64,000 bases of DNA from Zanthoxylum bungeanum (lineage: Eukaryota > Streptophyta > Magnoliopsida > Sapindales > Rutaceae), in NCBI GenBank assembly GCA_019454045.1, contig SKCR01023796.1, positions 408,526 through 472,525 of the forward strand, read 5' to 3'. Shown one piece after another: positions 22,571 through 35,321 of the stretch. The notes beneath the pieces are model-generated. The model ran no database searches. It had not been told where the DNA came from and was given only the letters and a program-made list of their open reading frames with translations. The position numbers and the translations under genes are program-made. Each line of letters opens with the position of its first letter. The stretch's first letter is position 1.

Positions 22571-24655
22571 TTCATAAGACATCAAAAACATCCCATAATT
22601 TCCAGTTTAACAGATTCTGATGTGCAGACCGAAAATTACAAATAAACATGCTTTAAATCCAATTTTTCAAGACTAAATCAATTAATCTCAACACCAATTC
22701 AAATTCACCACATATGAACAACTCTAGAACAATTATAGGTTATCTTAGAGTGGATCAACAACTCTAGAATGGTAACAAGGTTGTCCAACAATAAATTGAA
22801 CCTAAATTACTTTAATCTAGTTCAGTCTCTACTCACACATGCATTATACTTCCAATTCATCCGCCAAATCCAAAAAGCCCCAAATTTGAACAAGTAAAGA
22901 AACCCTAGACATGTTCTAGGAACACAAGAACAAATAAAACAATTTTCTAAGCTCAAAGATAACATAGATTACCTTTAATCTCAAAGAAAATCCTTAAGCT
23001 TTTCTTATTTTTCTTCTTGTTTCTTCAAAAAAAAATTTGGGTGCTTATTTTGGTATAAGGTTCGGCCATGGCAGCTCATGGAAGAAAGAGAAAAACAAAT
23101 TTTGCTTTATAAAAAACCCTTGGCCGAAAATGACAAGATTTGGGGCATTTTTGCCCTTTCAAAATTAAATCAAATTTAATTAAAAACAAATGAATTACAC
23201 TTTACAATATCCAATCAAAATGGCACACAAATAAAGTGTAATTAATTCATGCCACATCAACCAATAATAATTAAACAAATTCCATTACATTAATGGAAAA
23301 AAGAGTATTAATTAATAATTTAAATATTTAACAATTAAATATCCAAATAATTAATTAATGTAATTATTATTATATATGTATTTTAATTTACAATAAATAA
23401 CAAATACATATATTTATGGCATGTGTCAAAATCTCATTTGACGAATAATTAATGCGTATATAATCGTATTATGTATCAAATACAAATACATAATAATTAT
23501 TATCGAAAAATCCCCTAATTGCATGTGTTATCGTTTAACGATTAAACGATCCGAATTAACTCATTTAATCTGGTGAAGTATTATGAATAATCCGTATTAT
23601 TCATATCGAGTTGCCCAAGTGCTCAACGAGTACACTTCATATTATGAGACTCTCTAAGTTTAGGTTTATCAGTCACGAAATCCAATTTCGTATCCATAAT
23701 TCACACACCCATGGATTATGATGACCACATATAATCTCTCTAAACTATGCAAGTCGAGGTCATAGCATACGTATAATCTCTTCGTCACATGCTATCCATT
23801 TTATACTTGGGATATAGATGACAACATCGAATCCATTCGGTATAATACAATCGACTTTCAATTTACGATCTCTAAATAACACTCGGAACTGATTTCCGAC
23901 GTTATACCACGACCATGGATTTACTAGATCGTAAACACGTGCTGGATGCCTATGTTCTGTACACAGGACTGACGGATCCTATCTTGATACGCACTGGATA
24001 TCATGAGCATCAGTCCACACCCAACAGACAGGCGGAGGTCTGATCATGAATAGATCATTGACGTGACTGCCATCAAAGTGTGGAGGATAACTCATATATC
24101 CCATTGTGGTATCTCAAGTCGAAAAACCACCATGCTCGCTCAACTCGAGAAGGTTCCTATTGACGTTGATGTACCATCTATTAGGAAACCTTCAGTGAGT
24201 CGTTCAATGTCTTATCAAATAAACACCTACATGTCTATACGAGTCTCCCAAGACTTATGGTTCACCGGGATAAACCATTGGGTCAAGTCACGATATACGA
24301 TATATACTGGTCTCAACGGATTTTACTAACCGACCCGTGTTTGCAAATCTTGACCAAAAACTTTATTTAAGGATATACAACTAATAGTGCGCTTCCCAAT
24401 GTCAATTACAAACTACGTTGTAACTGCGCACTATACTGTAAATCCTATGGTCTTTGTCTAATATACACGTATCACTGAACTAGATTCAGTTTCGATCTAA
24501 TCATAATCAGATATCTAATGCAATTAGATCGAATAAACGTATAAAAGACAAGGGTGCTACCGTTAATTAGTAATATTAAGAAAAATATAATTGCTCGTAT
24601 TTATGAATCAGACATAAATACGATCCGGATTGGCGCTCCGAGCACCAACCCTACA

Positions 24656-25215
24656 GTTCCTTGAGGTCTATAACTATAATTACCGGCTAGTTGCCGTATT
24701 TTGGGCTTCTAGTGTTTTCAAGGATGTCATCTGACTCTGTCCAATGCTTCTAATCTAGCAGTATTATTCGAGTTTTCCTTATTCTACTATGTAAGAAACT
24801 TGTTCTGATTGGCCATCTAAATAAACGGGTCCTTCACGAATGGTTTTTATTCTTGAGGAAATTATTGAGCTTGCGGTGGATAAAATAATATAATAATTCA
24901 GTGGGGGTATGCGAGACCTTCATTTTTGTGCCATGAAAATTATGGTTTCACCACTGTGGATTGTAGTTGAACGTGTAATGATCACGATATTGGTTGTCCC
25001 CACATATATCACAACTCATTATTGTGCTCTAAAAGGCTTGAGCATACATTGCATTACTTCTCTCTGACATCCACTAATAGTTATTGGATTGGACAACATG
25101 CCCCAAAAGAGCATATTGTATCTCACCAACATGAGGTAAATCATATTCTCTTAAAGCTCTTGGTTCTCCTATCGCCCAATGATACTCCATTATTTCGAAT
25201 GCTTGAAAGATAAAA
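24656..25215 (-). pseudogene. Gypsy (Athila-like) gag remnant
   Basis: Reading the minus strand from 25210, the residues EPRALREYDLPHVGEIQYAL match the start of Athila gag. Further on, CDICGDNQYRDHYTFNYNPQ and NHNF match the cysteine-rich/NPxWxNHPNF region, then IRQLAGNYSYRPQGTL the late gag segment. Stops and frame changes intervene. Family resemblance is from memory of plant Gypsy gag patterns and should be tested by profile search. Confidence 0.55.
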
Positions 25216-26848
25216 AACTAAAAGTAACAAAAAATTTAAAAAAATGTCTAAATAAAACTACGATTGATTACTCTAATATTAAAAAGAATAAACAATTCTC
25301 CGGAAACGACGCAAAAAACTTGATTGCGATTTTTACAGCATGAAAACGCACGTATTGCACAAGTAATATAAAAATATCGATCTCACATGGAATTATTATT
25401 CATGTCTAATACTAAAATTTTATCAACCCTAACCTTATTTGGCCTAATGATTTTGAAGAAAGATGTATTAACTAATAAATTAAAAGAAAAGAAAAGTAAA
25501 TTTAAACAAGAGAAAATAGCAAGGTAAGAAGTAGTAGTAAGGTATGAAGAACCTAGGATCACAACATTCCACAATAATCCCTTAAATATTTCCCATCTCT
25601 TTATGATTGATCGAGTATAATGAATTATTAACTTAAAATATGACGTTATCTATAATCATTTTCCGATGTCAGGAAGAAACGCCAAACTTAATTTAATTAT
25701 CTATATGCATATGATAATTAATCTAAGTCAGAATCATTAAGTTTAAGTTCTAACTATTGCAATGCATGCTCTGCAATTATATATATATCATGTATGGAAA
25801 TCTATTAACAGCATGAGATCAAACATTATCGATTCCCAAAGCTAAATCAAAATTCCATTTTTTAAGTTCCTTAGGGTTTACCAAATCTATCATATTGGTG
25901 ATCAGACAATATGATGCATTAAACATATAGAATGATAAATAATCCAAATAGAAAGTCATAAATTAATCACAAAAGAAATCCAATTAATAAAAGTTCATTG
26001 GGTTCCATTGCAATCTTAGAACAAGATCTAGTTCATGATGAAGAAGATAAACAAATTCATCATGATTTTCAATATAATAAACAACAAATAGTTAATAAAG
26101 AATGAATAAAGAAAACAAATCATGAAAATTGACACACATCAAGTTCTTCAATCTTCTATTCGTAATCATAGTTTGATCCTCTTGTTCTTGATTGTTCTTA
26201 AATGATTGATGTGTTTACATAGTATTTTGGCTTCCAAATATGTTTATTTTCTTCCCCAAAAACTTATCTCAAGTAACCCTAGAAGATCTCATTTTTTAGA
26301 TATCATAAAAACCAAGTTTCCTATTCAATTTGGGAGTCTTCCGCATCAATTTCACTCTCTGACCTCCATTGGCGCGACAATGAAAGTCCATTGGCGTGCT
26401 AATACATCACTTGCAGGTTCAAACTTGATTTTGACCATGATTAATTTCGATTCAGTTTTGGATGTAAATTATAAAGTTGTAAATAATTGAGTCTTCTTTC
26501 CAACGTAACTTGAATCACCTCATTTGAACATCGCATGAAAAAATTATGATCAAAATATTGAAAGCTGCATAAATTAGGAAGCCATTGGCGCAAATCCGAA
26601 ATTTCGGGCTTTTCACTCTTTTTTGTTCAATTCTTCATGTAATGCATCTTAAACAACAAAATAATAAATATTAATACATTTAACAAATTCAAGAACATAA
26701 TTTAATGACAAACCAATGATATATACACTTGTAAAGTCAAAAGTGTATATTATACACTCATCACACATAAAGGGATAAAACCGTCAATTCCTCTCCATTC
26801 CCCAAAAGGCCAAGCAGTATAAAAATATTTTCTTTTTATAAAAACTAA
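25216..26848. other. Gypsy relic leader/LTR and flanking DNA
   Basis: No gene. The part up to 26763 is assigned to the Athila-like relic (leader and putative LTR). Open frames such as 26206-26490 have no recognisable domain and are taken as chance. Confidence 0.4.
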
Positions 26849-27299
26849 GGCCGTGTTTGTTTTGGAACGATTATGGACTATGCTTTTCAGGTTGTATATC
26901 CAAGATCCATATATGTTTTTTTTTAAGTATCCATAGATGCTTTATTTGAGAAATTTAAATTAGAAAATCAGTAATATTACATATTCTAAAAATTATCGTA
27001 AAAAATACGCTTACGTGACACTCATTAAATAAATTGTTGAACTATATTAAAAAGTAGGAATATAATTAATGTCGTGTTATATGAAAACTCGTGCCTAATT
27101 TGCATTCATAAATTGGGTAGTTTAATAAATAATGAATTATGATGAAAAAATACAATATATTTGATTTTCCGATTAAAAAAGTATAGTGAATAAACAGTGG
27201 TTCATAAAATATGATATGTAGATTCATATTTATATTTAAAAAAAAAATACAAATGTTGTGGTTAAAAATTTCATTATTAAGATATCAAAAAATAGCCTA

Positions 27300-27740
27300 A
27301 ATAATAATTTTCAATTCCAGCGAGTAAGGATGGATAATAGTTCGGTGGTCTCATATTTTCAAGGTAAACTTGACGATATGAATCCGAGTCTTTACGGGAA
27401 TTTATGTGTGTCCAAACACAAACCTATGTTCCAGAAACACAGTTACCTACCATACCGTTACAAACGCTCCAGCCTCAACCGACTGTTACAACCCAGATCT
27501 TCAACGAACAACACTGCATTTGAAAGTATTCTCGGCGAGCCTGTTCTAACAATGGGGCTCATTCTCCAATGAATTCTTTGTGTATGATTCACATAGCTAC
27601 TGCCGCTGAGTCGACTTGGTAGAATTGTTGTTGGCGATAACCACCAAGACTAAGGAACCATTCTCGCAAGGCTCCCAGTGTACGAGAAACAAATTCTACA
27701 AGGACATTGTGTACAGAATTGCCTGACTTTAGTAGCATCA
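27300..27740. other. Gene-like insert of unknown origin inside the Harbinger-like element
   Basis: A roughly 440-bp stretch of balanced base composition within an AT-rich element. A 104-residue open frame (27258-27572, +) covers part of it, with no domain I recognise. It may be a captured host-gene fragment or an old transposase piece; the sequence alone does not decide. Confidence 0.3.
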
Positions 27741-27872
27741 GGTCCGTCAATGAAATAAAATATCACGAGTTTAGGTATAAAATATATGTTTAATTTGAGA
27801 TTTTGATAGTGATGATGATATAATATATAAAGAAGACAACTAAACATTCCTTTAAAAAATCTCAATTTCAAT

Positions 27873-28635
27873 TAGGGGTGGGCAAAAAAACCGACCGAAC
27901 CGAATCAAACCGCAAACCGAACCAAACCGGACCGAATTTACAGTTTTTTTTCTAACGGTTCGGTTTGCGGTTCGGATTGGCCCACCCCAAACGGTTTACG
28001 GTTCGGTTCAAGAGCTAATCCGAACCGCACCTGTTAAACCGAACTGAACCGAACAAAAATATATTTTTATAAAAAAAATTGTATTTTTCTTTTAATTTTA
28101 TTCTATGTTTTCTTTTTATTAGTATGTTAATACTTTTATTCTTAAATTTTTTGTTAATATATTTATTTGTTAATACTTTTATTCTTCAATTTATTTGTTA
28201 ATTATTTTATTCTTAAATTTTTTGTTTTATGGTAGCATCATTATTCTTGAAAGTAAGATGTTGGATTTGTCTCTTAATTATAATGATGATAACATCATTA
28301 TTCAAGGTAATTTTTAAAAAATACAAGAATTAATTGGTGCCTCATTTTTCAATCCTTAATGGAGTGCATGTGTTCCCTCGAGTCACAGCTTACACCATAG
28401 CACTTCATACTATTTGTTGGATATACTATTTTTTTTCTTTTTTTTTCTTCACTTAAGTGGATGAAAATTTGTTTTAAATATAATAATCTGTAAATCGAAC
28501 CGAACCAATCCGTAAACCGCTAGTTTAAAAAATTTTCAATCCGAACCAAACGTTATTTAATGGTTTGGTTTGAGAGGTAAAAAATCTGAACCGTAAAATA
28601 TGGAACCGAACCAAACCGAACCACGCCCACCCCTA
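27873..28635. mobile_element. hAT MITE with perfect TSD
   Basis: 763 bp; inverted ends TAGGGGTGGGC...GCCCACCCCTA (11 bp perfect); perfect 8-bp duplication ATTTCAAT (27865-27872 and 28636-28643). Subterminal AACCGAACC repeats; AT-rich centre. Nested in the Harbinger-like element, so it is the younger of the two. Confidence 0.95.
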
Positions 28636-28945
28636 ATTTCAATTATTTCAACTTTAGTTAAAAACAAATTCCAATAAAATATTTCTTAATAAATTCACCA
28701 ATACCATCATAAATCACTTTAAATAAGAATACTTTGCATATGAACAATTTTCAACACACTTTGAAAGCACCTCAATACAAAATGTTTTATAATAAATAAT
28801 CTATTATTAATTAGTTTTGAAAAAAATATATATACTTTTTTATTGTTTTCGAAAAGTACTTTCATTCATTGGAGTAAGACAAGAATAAAAAAAAAAAACA
28901 AAGCATCACAAAAATACTATATTTTTCGTGCCAAACACGCCCTAA

Positions 28946-30480
28946 ACTGCCCCACTCTTTAATCGAACGGCCCATATCGCTTCCAACAAAATCCCCATCC
29001 GTCGGATACCGCTCGTCTCTTAGATTACCTCAATAGGAAAAAGTAAATAATTAATGATTTGGAAAAGTATACTAAGACCCTCAAATTTTTTCTTAATGGA
29101 CACTCACACCCCAATAGTTTAAAAAACAAGCAACTAAACCTGCTCTGACCACTGATTCAAAAACACAAGTAATTATTTGGTGTAACCGATACATAAATGA
29201 TGTGATATCACGAAAAAATTAATAAATAACATATATAATTTAATACTTATTTTTCATTTTTTTAATATTTTAGCACGCATAATAATAAATTATTGGATTT
29301 TTATATAGATGACATTATATTTCCGTTATAGATTTTCTCTTAAAACAAATAGGAAGACCCATTTTGGTAAGTGAATTTGCTATATTTGGATTGTGATAAA
29401 GACTTTATTTTACATTAATATCATTATCTCCATTTAAATAAATATTAAGAAATATTATAGGTATTTGAGTGTCTCATTACATTAAAAATTAAGAAATATT
29501 TCCGCAATCACCCTTTATTTCATTTATTTTTACTATTTTTCAAAATTTTCATAATAATTGGCACACATTGACATCAAATTTTGGCATAAAAATTCAATCG
29601 AATTATAAAATAGAATTTGATTGGAACTTCTATTGTTAAGGGGATATCCAGAGAACATTGTAAAATATGATACAAAATGAGGATGTATCACATTTTTACT
29701 CTAAAGATAGTAAAAAATAAGAAAAATATTGTAACACTGTTTAAATTATCATTTTTCAACCTGATAGGGTAGAAATGAATATTTTTCTACAGAGTAATGA
29801 TTTATGTAGAGGTGAACCTAGGAGGTTATCAGGGGGAGACTAGATATGATAATTTTTTACAAAAAAAATTAAGAGTGGTATCTGTATTATTTACTAAGTA
29901 CTAATTGTTGGAAAAAATTTGAGGTACAATATCTATATTATTTACTTAATATTATCTATTGGAAAAATTGAGAGGAGTATCCATTACAAGAGGCTTCGCC
30001 CCTATATATATTTACTAAAGGGTGACATAATAATGACTAAATTTAGACATATGGTACTAGTACTATTCGTTGAAATTATTTTTTAATAATAGATCAACAC
30101 AAAAAATTGGTATTATGTGACTAATTTTAGTCATCATTCTGCTATCCTTTAATCTGTTTATCATTTTCCTTTTCTATCAAAAATTACAAAGTGTATTATT
30201 TCCCCCGAAATTTTGAAATTTTTTTTCAATTTTCTAACTTGAAAAGTGGAAATTGATATATTTTTGAAACATAAGGTGAAAAATGATAAAGTAAAAAATT
30301 ATTATAAAAATTTCAAACTTCCACTATTTGTAGGGTAAAAAGTAAAAACCAAATAATTGCTATATTAGTAAAATTAATGGTAAAAAAAACACTCAAATCT
30401 TGAACTCGAAGGGGAAGAGTTATTCTTTCTATGAGAATTACATAATTACCCCTCGAGCGTGAATCACACGCAGACCTAGA
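28946..30480. other. Upstream region of the cold-shock gene
   Basis: AT-rich. At about 29811-30010 there is MITE-like debris (GGTTATCAGGGGGAGACTAG...GAGGCTTCGCCCCTATATA). Nothing else recognised until the promoter. Confidence 0.4.
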
Positions 30481-30488
30481 TTCGATCA

Positions 30489-30500
30489 TATATATATATA
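30489..30500 (+). promoter_or_regulatory. TATA box of the cold-shock gene
   Basis: TATATATATATA lies ~85 bp upstream of the ATG and ~35 bp before a pyrimidine-rich start region (CTCTTCATAAGTCTCTCTC). Confidence 0.6.
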
Positions 30501-30550
30501 ACTACTACCCGCAAGTTCAACCTCTTCATAAGTCTCTCTCTTCGTTTCAA

Positions 30551-30567
30551 TTAGGGTTAGGGTTTTT
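30551..30567 (+). promoter_or_regulatory. Telo-box-like element in the 5' leader
   Basis: TTAGGGTTAGGGTTTTT, the reverse of AAACCCTAA. Telo boxes near start sites are known in plant genes for translation and growth; a role here is inferred. Confidence 0.5.
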
Positions 30568-30585
30568 ACTTTCATCATCATCATC

Positions 30586-31182
30586 ATGAGTTCCGAACGA
30601 GTCACGGGGAAGGTCAAGTGGTTCAGCGATCAAAAGGGGTTCGGCTTCATCACCCCAGATGACGGCGGCGAGGACGTGTTCGTCCACCAATCGTCGATCC
30701 GCACCGAGGGTTTCCGCAGCCTCGGAGAGGGCGAAGAGGTCGAGTTCGTGATTGAATCTGACGGATCCCGGACTAAGGCCGCCGATGTCAGCGGTCCTAA
30801 TGGGAACCCAGTTCAGGGTACCACCCGCGGAGGCGGGAGAGGCGGAGGCGGCGGCGGCCGAGGCGGAGGTGGTTATGGAGGAAGCGGTGGGGGAAGAGGA
30901 AGGGGTGGCGGTAGTTATGGAGGGGGTGGTTATGGAGGAGGTGGCTATGGAAGCGGCGGCGGCGGATATGGTGGTGGTTATGGCGGAAGTGGAGGCGGAG
31001 GCGGCGGCGGGTGTTACAACTGCGGGCAAAGTGGGCATATTGCTAGGGAGTGTAGCCAGGGCGGCGGAGGAGGCGGAAGGTACGGAAGCGGTGGCGGCGG
31101 TGGCGGTGGCGGCGGAGGGAATTGTTATAGCTGTGGTGAATCAGGTCACTTTGCAAGGGACTGCCCAAACCCTGGCAATTGA
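30586..31182 (+). CDS. Glycine-rich cold-shock-domain RNA-binding protein (CSP2/GRP2 type)
   Basis: A 198-residue single-exon protein. The N-terminal cold-shock domain (about 5-72) has RNP1 KGFGFI (17-22) and RNP2 VFVHQ (31-35). A glycine-rich linker with GGYGGGG blocks follows, then two CCHC knuckles: [14 protein letters not shown] (143-156) and [14 protein letters not shown] (180-193), separated by a second Gly-rich tract. Arabidopsis CSP2/GRP2 has the same layout and length (about 200 residues, two knuckles), whereas CSP1/CSP3 have seven. From family knowledge these proteins bind RNA and DNA, melt nucleic-acid structure and aid cold acclimation, in nucleus and cytoplasm. TATA and telo box lie upstream. 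The GC-rich coding region contrasts with AT-rich flanks because of the Gly codons. Overlapping long frames on both strands (30547-31038 minus, 30752-31195 plus) are shadows. Confidence 0.95.
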   Translation: MSSERVTGKVKWFSDQKGFGFITPDDGGEDVFVHQSSIRTEGFRSLGEGEEVEFVIESDGSRTKAADVSGPNGNPVQGTTRGGGRGGGGGGRGGGGYGGSGGGRGRGGGSYGGGGYGGGGYGSGGGGYGGGYGGSGGGGGGGCYNCGQSGHIARECSQGGGGGGRYGSGGGGGGGGGGNCYSCGESGHFARDCPNPGN

Positions 31183-33396
31183 TTTGGTGATTTAGCATAA
31201 AAAAACTCTTATTTTAGAGTCATTATTTAAGCGTGTGTTTTTTTGATTTTGTTGGGTTTATGTTTTCTTGGTGACTCATGTGATAGAGGATCCTTATGGT
31301 GTTTTTGGGTTTGAATTTGATATGGGTTTTTTGCTTTAATGAAGTGTTTCTGTTTATTTTGTTTCCAAAAATCAAAATCAAAATCAGTGTTGTTATGGGG
31401 TTTTTTGTAGGGAGGCAGTAGAGAGGATGATGCAACTGAAAATGTTGAAATTTGGGTGCTTTATTTGGTTAACTCTCTCTGTTTATACATTAATATAATA
31501 TCAATACAAGCTGGTTTGTTTCAAGTTCAATGTTGTGGATATGATTGTGGTAATGGTTTTAGATTTTTTATATTGGCATGAATCAAGATCTAAGCCTTGA
31601 AAACTGAAGGCTTTATGGGCTTGAATGAGAGGATCATGATTCATTCATCACGAAAGTGATGTTTTGATTTGGCTATTCTTTATTTGCTTTCATATGTTTC
31701 TTTTTCAAGTTTCTTTCACTTTGTGGGGACTGATTTTGTAGATCAGAATTGATTCACTTTCTCTTTATTGAAAAGGTTAAAACTGATTGGTGTATAAAGC
31801 AAATGAATAATGTAAGTTAAAGTTATCTAATAATGGTACCTCACTGTTTTTCTCATCTCTCTTAAGGTTGCATTGGTGGTCCAGCCCCAGCTAATAACTC
31901 TCTGTTTTGAGCTTTTTGTTGTTTATAGCTAATGTTCATTGTCTATATCCTGTAAACGATACAGGACAAAGATTGGTGGTGTATTTGTGAGTGCTTTTTT
32001 TTATATGTTTGTATTCATTTTGATTGTCTAAATGTGTATATAATGTATTTTGGAGTGTTTGTTATATGATTGTTATCATATGTTCCATCTCGTGTCTAAC
32101 ACGATAAATCCCATCATCCAATTACATGTTCAGTGTATAATGACATCCAATTGTATGATAGTATGATACTGTGGTAGTGTCAATATCATCTAAGATTTTT
32201 TCCGCTTTGTTGTTACGGTGATCATAAGGTTTCTGTCATGGGCATAAACGATACCTTACAAGGATTGGTAGTGTTTTTGGGAGGGTTTTGTTTTATGTAT
32301 TCATATTCTTTTTAATGGTTGAATGTTTATATGTTCATCTCTAGCCTCTAGTAGAGACTTTGAATGCTACCACGAGAATTGTTGCCTTGTACATTTCAAG
32401 TTAAATGCACAAAGTTTGTTAAATTTATGGCCGATTTAGACATAGAAGATAGATATTTTGCTAGATGTTTCATTTGTGATTGTTCCTAATTGGTGGTGGT
32501 TTAATTTTTTCCAAAATGCTATTGATGAATCTTTCAAAGAGTGTATCAATTCTCTCTTTATAAAAGTGGTTCTAATTTTCAATAAAAATATTGATCTCAC
32601 TTGCTAAAGATGTGAGTTGATTTTGATTATGGCCTAATTAAAGCAAGGAAGGCACCCACCTAATGCTCCAAATCTTCAAAAGAAAACATGCATTTGACAT
32701 GAGAATAAGAATGTGAATGTGTTGTTTCCTTTGAGATTTGTTAACCCCAAACTAATGGCTCAAAACTTTACTTTTGCAAAATAAAGTGGAATAGAATATA
32801 ATTATGCGTGTGTATGGATGGACTTAAAATGGGGATTTGGAAGTAATTTTAATTATATTAATCATTGATAAAAATAATTAAATAAATACTATAATTTTAA
32901 TTAAAAAATTCAATTTTTTTTTTTAAAATTTCCGTTACTTCGGTCGGTATCAAATATTCGAAATGTCAGTCAATTTCGAAACAAATACTAGATATTCGAT
33001 ATAGGTTTCGGTTTAGATAAAAATAGTTGGATATCCGACCATTGCCATCTCTACTAATCATGAGTGTTTCTTCTTAATCATCCAACTTACACTTCACTTT
33101 TTAATTCATTTATAATAGCTATGCATTAAAATGACATTAATTCACTAACAAACCTACTCTTAGAAGGTTCTTACTGCTACTCTTCATTGGACTCCATACA
33201 GTCAATGTGGATATCCGAAGTTTCATGGGCTGGGCTTCAATTTACTTTTGTAGAATGTTAGAAGTCTACTCCATACAGTCAATCACTTCATTACATTAAA
33301 TTGGGTGCATTTGGAATTTAGCAGGGTCTATTTAGGCATTGTTGCGGTTTGTGTACACATAAATAACTAACTATACTTAATGTATAATCAATTTGC
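31183..33396. other. 3' flank of the cold-shock gene and intergenic DNA
   Basis: Probable 3' UTR first. Two diverged copies of a ~90-bp segment occur at about 31955-32045 and 32245-32335. At about 32930-33054 there is a hAT-type end (ATATCCGACCATTGCCATCT). No gene found. Confidence 0.45.
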
Positions 33397-34043
33397 TTAG
33401 AGCCCGCGCAATGTGCGGGTTAATTTAGATGAAAGTGATTAAACAAAAATAAGAAAGTATGCATAATTTTTGGTTGACACATATTTATTTATGTAAAGAA
33501 AAACCTAACTCAATATAGTCTCATAATATAGTTTAGAAATATATAGATATATGGATGGATATATATATAAATTTATAAACGATTCAATATGATAAAGAAA
33601 TTAAGATGTATTTTTCTCTTGCTGCAAAATTGATAAAACCATGTCACTTTCATATTTTAGTGGCTTCGAGAATTGTCGTTTGGGTTTGGAATTGGTGATT
33701 TTCAATTTTATTTCTTAAAGACAGAGAGTTGCTGCTTGATTTCACCGTGTTTGGGAATTTATATAAACCAGTTACGATAAAATTGAATTGATGAAATTGA
33801 ATTGCACATGAATGATTTAAAAGGCTTTGGAAAAAGAAACTTTAGAAAATCACAAAGAAATTGATAGTATAGATTGCATTAAATAGAGAAGAGATGTACA
33901 TGAATGAATTAAAAAGTTTTGGAAAAAGAAACTTAGATTTATATAGATATATGGATTCATTAGATTAAACCAATAAGAGCTCACCATTTTCCTTGAATCA
34001 ATGAGAGAGCTTTATTGGGTTTTATTTTATAGCACTATATAGA
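33397..34043 (-). mobile_element. Helitron-like non-autonomous element
   Basis: Minus strand: starts TCTATATAGTGC after an A, and ends with the hairpin CCCGCACATTGCGCGGG followed by CTCTAA, so a CTRR-type end just after a hairpin, with no terminal inverted repeat. The base after the end is G rather than T. The interior has two related ~50-bp segments around 33800-33850 and 33898-33945. No RepHel coding. Confidence 0.5.
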
Positions 34044-34132
34044 TACATGACAAATATTTTATGGGTAATATTAAGCATGCACACGGTTCTGTTACGGTTG
34101 AAAACCGTAACTGAACCGTGTGGTTTACTCAA

Positions 34133-35321
34133 TCATTTGGTATTAGATGTGTCTGTGTTATCACATAAATCTTCAAAAGTTTCCGGCTGATTTTCTTGTT
34201 CACGACGTTCCGCCATACACCAATCGTCAAGACACGTTTGAGCTTCTAATGTCTCTGGTTTCAACCTTGATCTTCTTTCATCAAGAATATTGCCACTCAT
34301 GCTAATTGTCTGCTCTACAAATACAGTTAATATTGATATCGCTAATACCTCATTTGCAATCACGGACTTGACTGGAAACAATTCTTGATGTTTTTGCTAC
34401 CAATCAAAGATAAGAAACTGCTCACCTACAAAAGCACTTTGAGGAAACTCGAAATTTATCGTTAAATATCTATTAATTTCTGAATTAGTAGTGGTGGTAT
34501 TGGTGGACTTTGATTTTTTTTTACTTCGCTGCATTAACCAACTTCTACCAGCATGAAGCTTAGATTATTGAGTTGGTGCATTAATTGGTTGTGTAGTATC
34601 ATGTATTTGAATATTATATCTACTTACATAATCATTGTATAAATCAAGTAAAGTTCTCATAACATTATCAACAATTGAAGTAACAATCACATATCTCTCA
34701 CCTAATAAAGAATAATATTTTTGTAAAATATTTTCCAAATCGTGAATCCAAAACAAAAGCAACAAGATAAAGTAATGGTATGTCTTTACAATAATTAAGT
34801 CATTTTTTCTCATTGATGCAACACATTTCTTTATTGCGACTGAAGGATCATCAAAATCATTGTTATTTGGTCATCAAAAATATTGTTAGGATCATTAAAA
34901 TATAAGTCATCATTGTTATTATTAGGATCGGATAATACCCCAACAATGTCAAGACTTGTGAGGAGAAAAATATTTGAAGTTTGATAATAAACACTACTTA
35001 AAATATTTGTAGCATCATTAAAAACTTTTAAAATATCTAAATTTTTTTTAACAAACTTCCTAATGACAGAGATATAAAATGACATCATATTGGTAGTGAG
35101 CAATAAATGAACATAATAAATCTTTATATTCAAAACTTTCATTTAGTAATAAATAACTAGAATTACAACTAGTTGGAATATCACGATCGATTTTTTCAGC
35201 CTAGCACTGTTTTGCTTACAAAAATTTCGCCATTCTCTTCTAATTTTATAATACGACCAAATTAAATTAATTACTTTTTCAATAGGTGTAATATGAGAGT
35301 TTAAAGATTTCAAACCATCAT
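34133..35321 (-). pseudogene. hAT transposase C-terminal part, broken
   Basis: Several minus-strand open pieces (35142-34831, 34813-34565, 34381-34133) in order. The last holds a hAT C-terminal dimerisation domain: FPVKSVIANEVLAISILTVF then ILDERRSRLKPETLEAQTCL and DDW. The middle pieces (for example LLTTNMMSFYISVIRKF) match the region preceding that domain. Multiple stops; non-functional. Confidence 0.75.

Larger units (their letters stand above)
21411..24655 (-). mobile_element. Solo LTR inserted in the Gypsy relic
   Basis: Bounded by a direct 5-bp duplication GTTCC (21406-21410 and 24656-24660; the match extends to GTTCCTT). On the minus strand it starts TGTAGGGTTGGTGCTCGG and ends GCTCAAAACCCATAA, where AACCCATAA is a mutated inverse of TGTAGGGTT. 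Excluding the nested MITE it is about 2.5 kb, within the range of long plant LTRs. No internal domain, PBS or PPT is found, so a solo LTR is favoured. Flanking relic sequence reads on across the insertion, which supports the boundaries. Confidence 0.65.
21102..26763 (-). mobile_element. Athila-like Gypsy relic, with nested insertions
   Basis: Minus-strand pieces in order: an LTR-like start TGATGAGTGTATAATATACA (from 26763), a leader with TTTTTTGCGTCGTTTCCGGA (about 25298-25317; the Athila leader motif TTTTTGGCGCCGTTGCCGGG with changes), then gag remnants (25215-24656). After an LTR insertion the relic continues at 21410-21102. It resembles Athila-type Gypsy elements in the leader and in the gag residues EPRALREYDLPHVG, CDICGDN, and QLAGNYSYRPQGTL. 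No pol is seen and the 3' LTR is missing. Confidence 0.6.
26849..28942. mobile_element. PIF/Harbinger-like element
   Basis: Inverted ends GGCCGTGTTTG...CAAACACGCC flanked by TAA (26846-26848 and 28943-28945), matching the GGSCNTGTTTGG-type ends and 3-bp TAA/TTA duplications of PIF/Harbinger. Total 2094 bp including a nested hAT MITE; about 1.3 kb without it. The interior 27300-27740 is less AT-rich than its surroundings. No transposase was recognised. Confidence 0.6.

Noticed and set aside
30547..31038. 163-residue Ser/Thr/Ala-rich frame antisense to the cold-shock gene, and a 147-residue frame in another plus frame
   Set aside because: Pure shadows of the Gly-rich coding sequence; low-complexity translation and no independent promoter.
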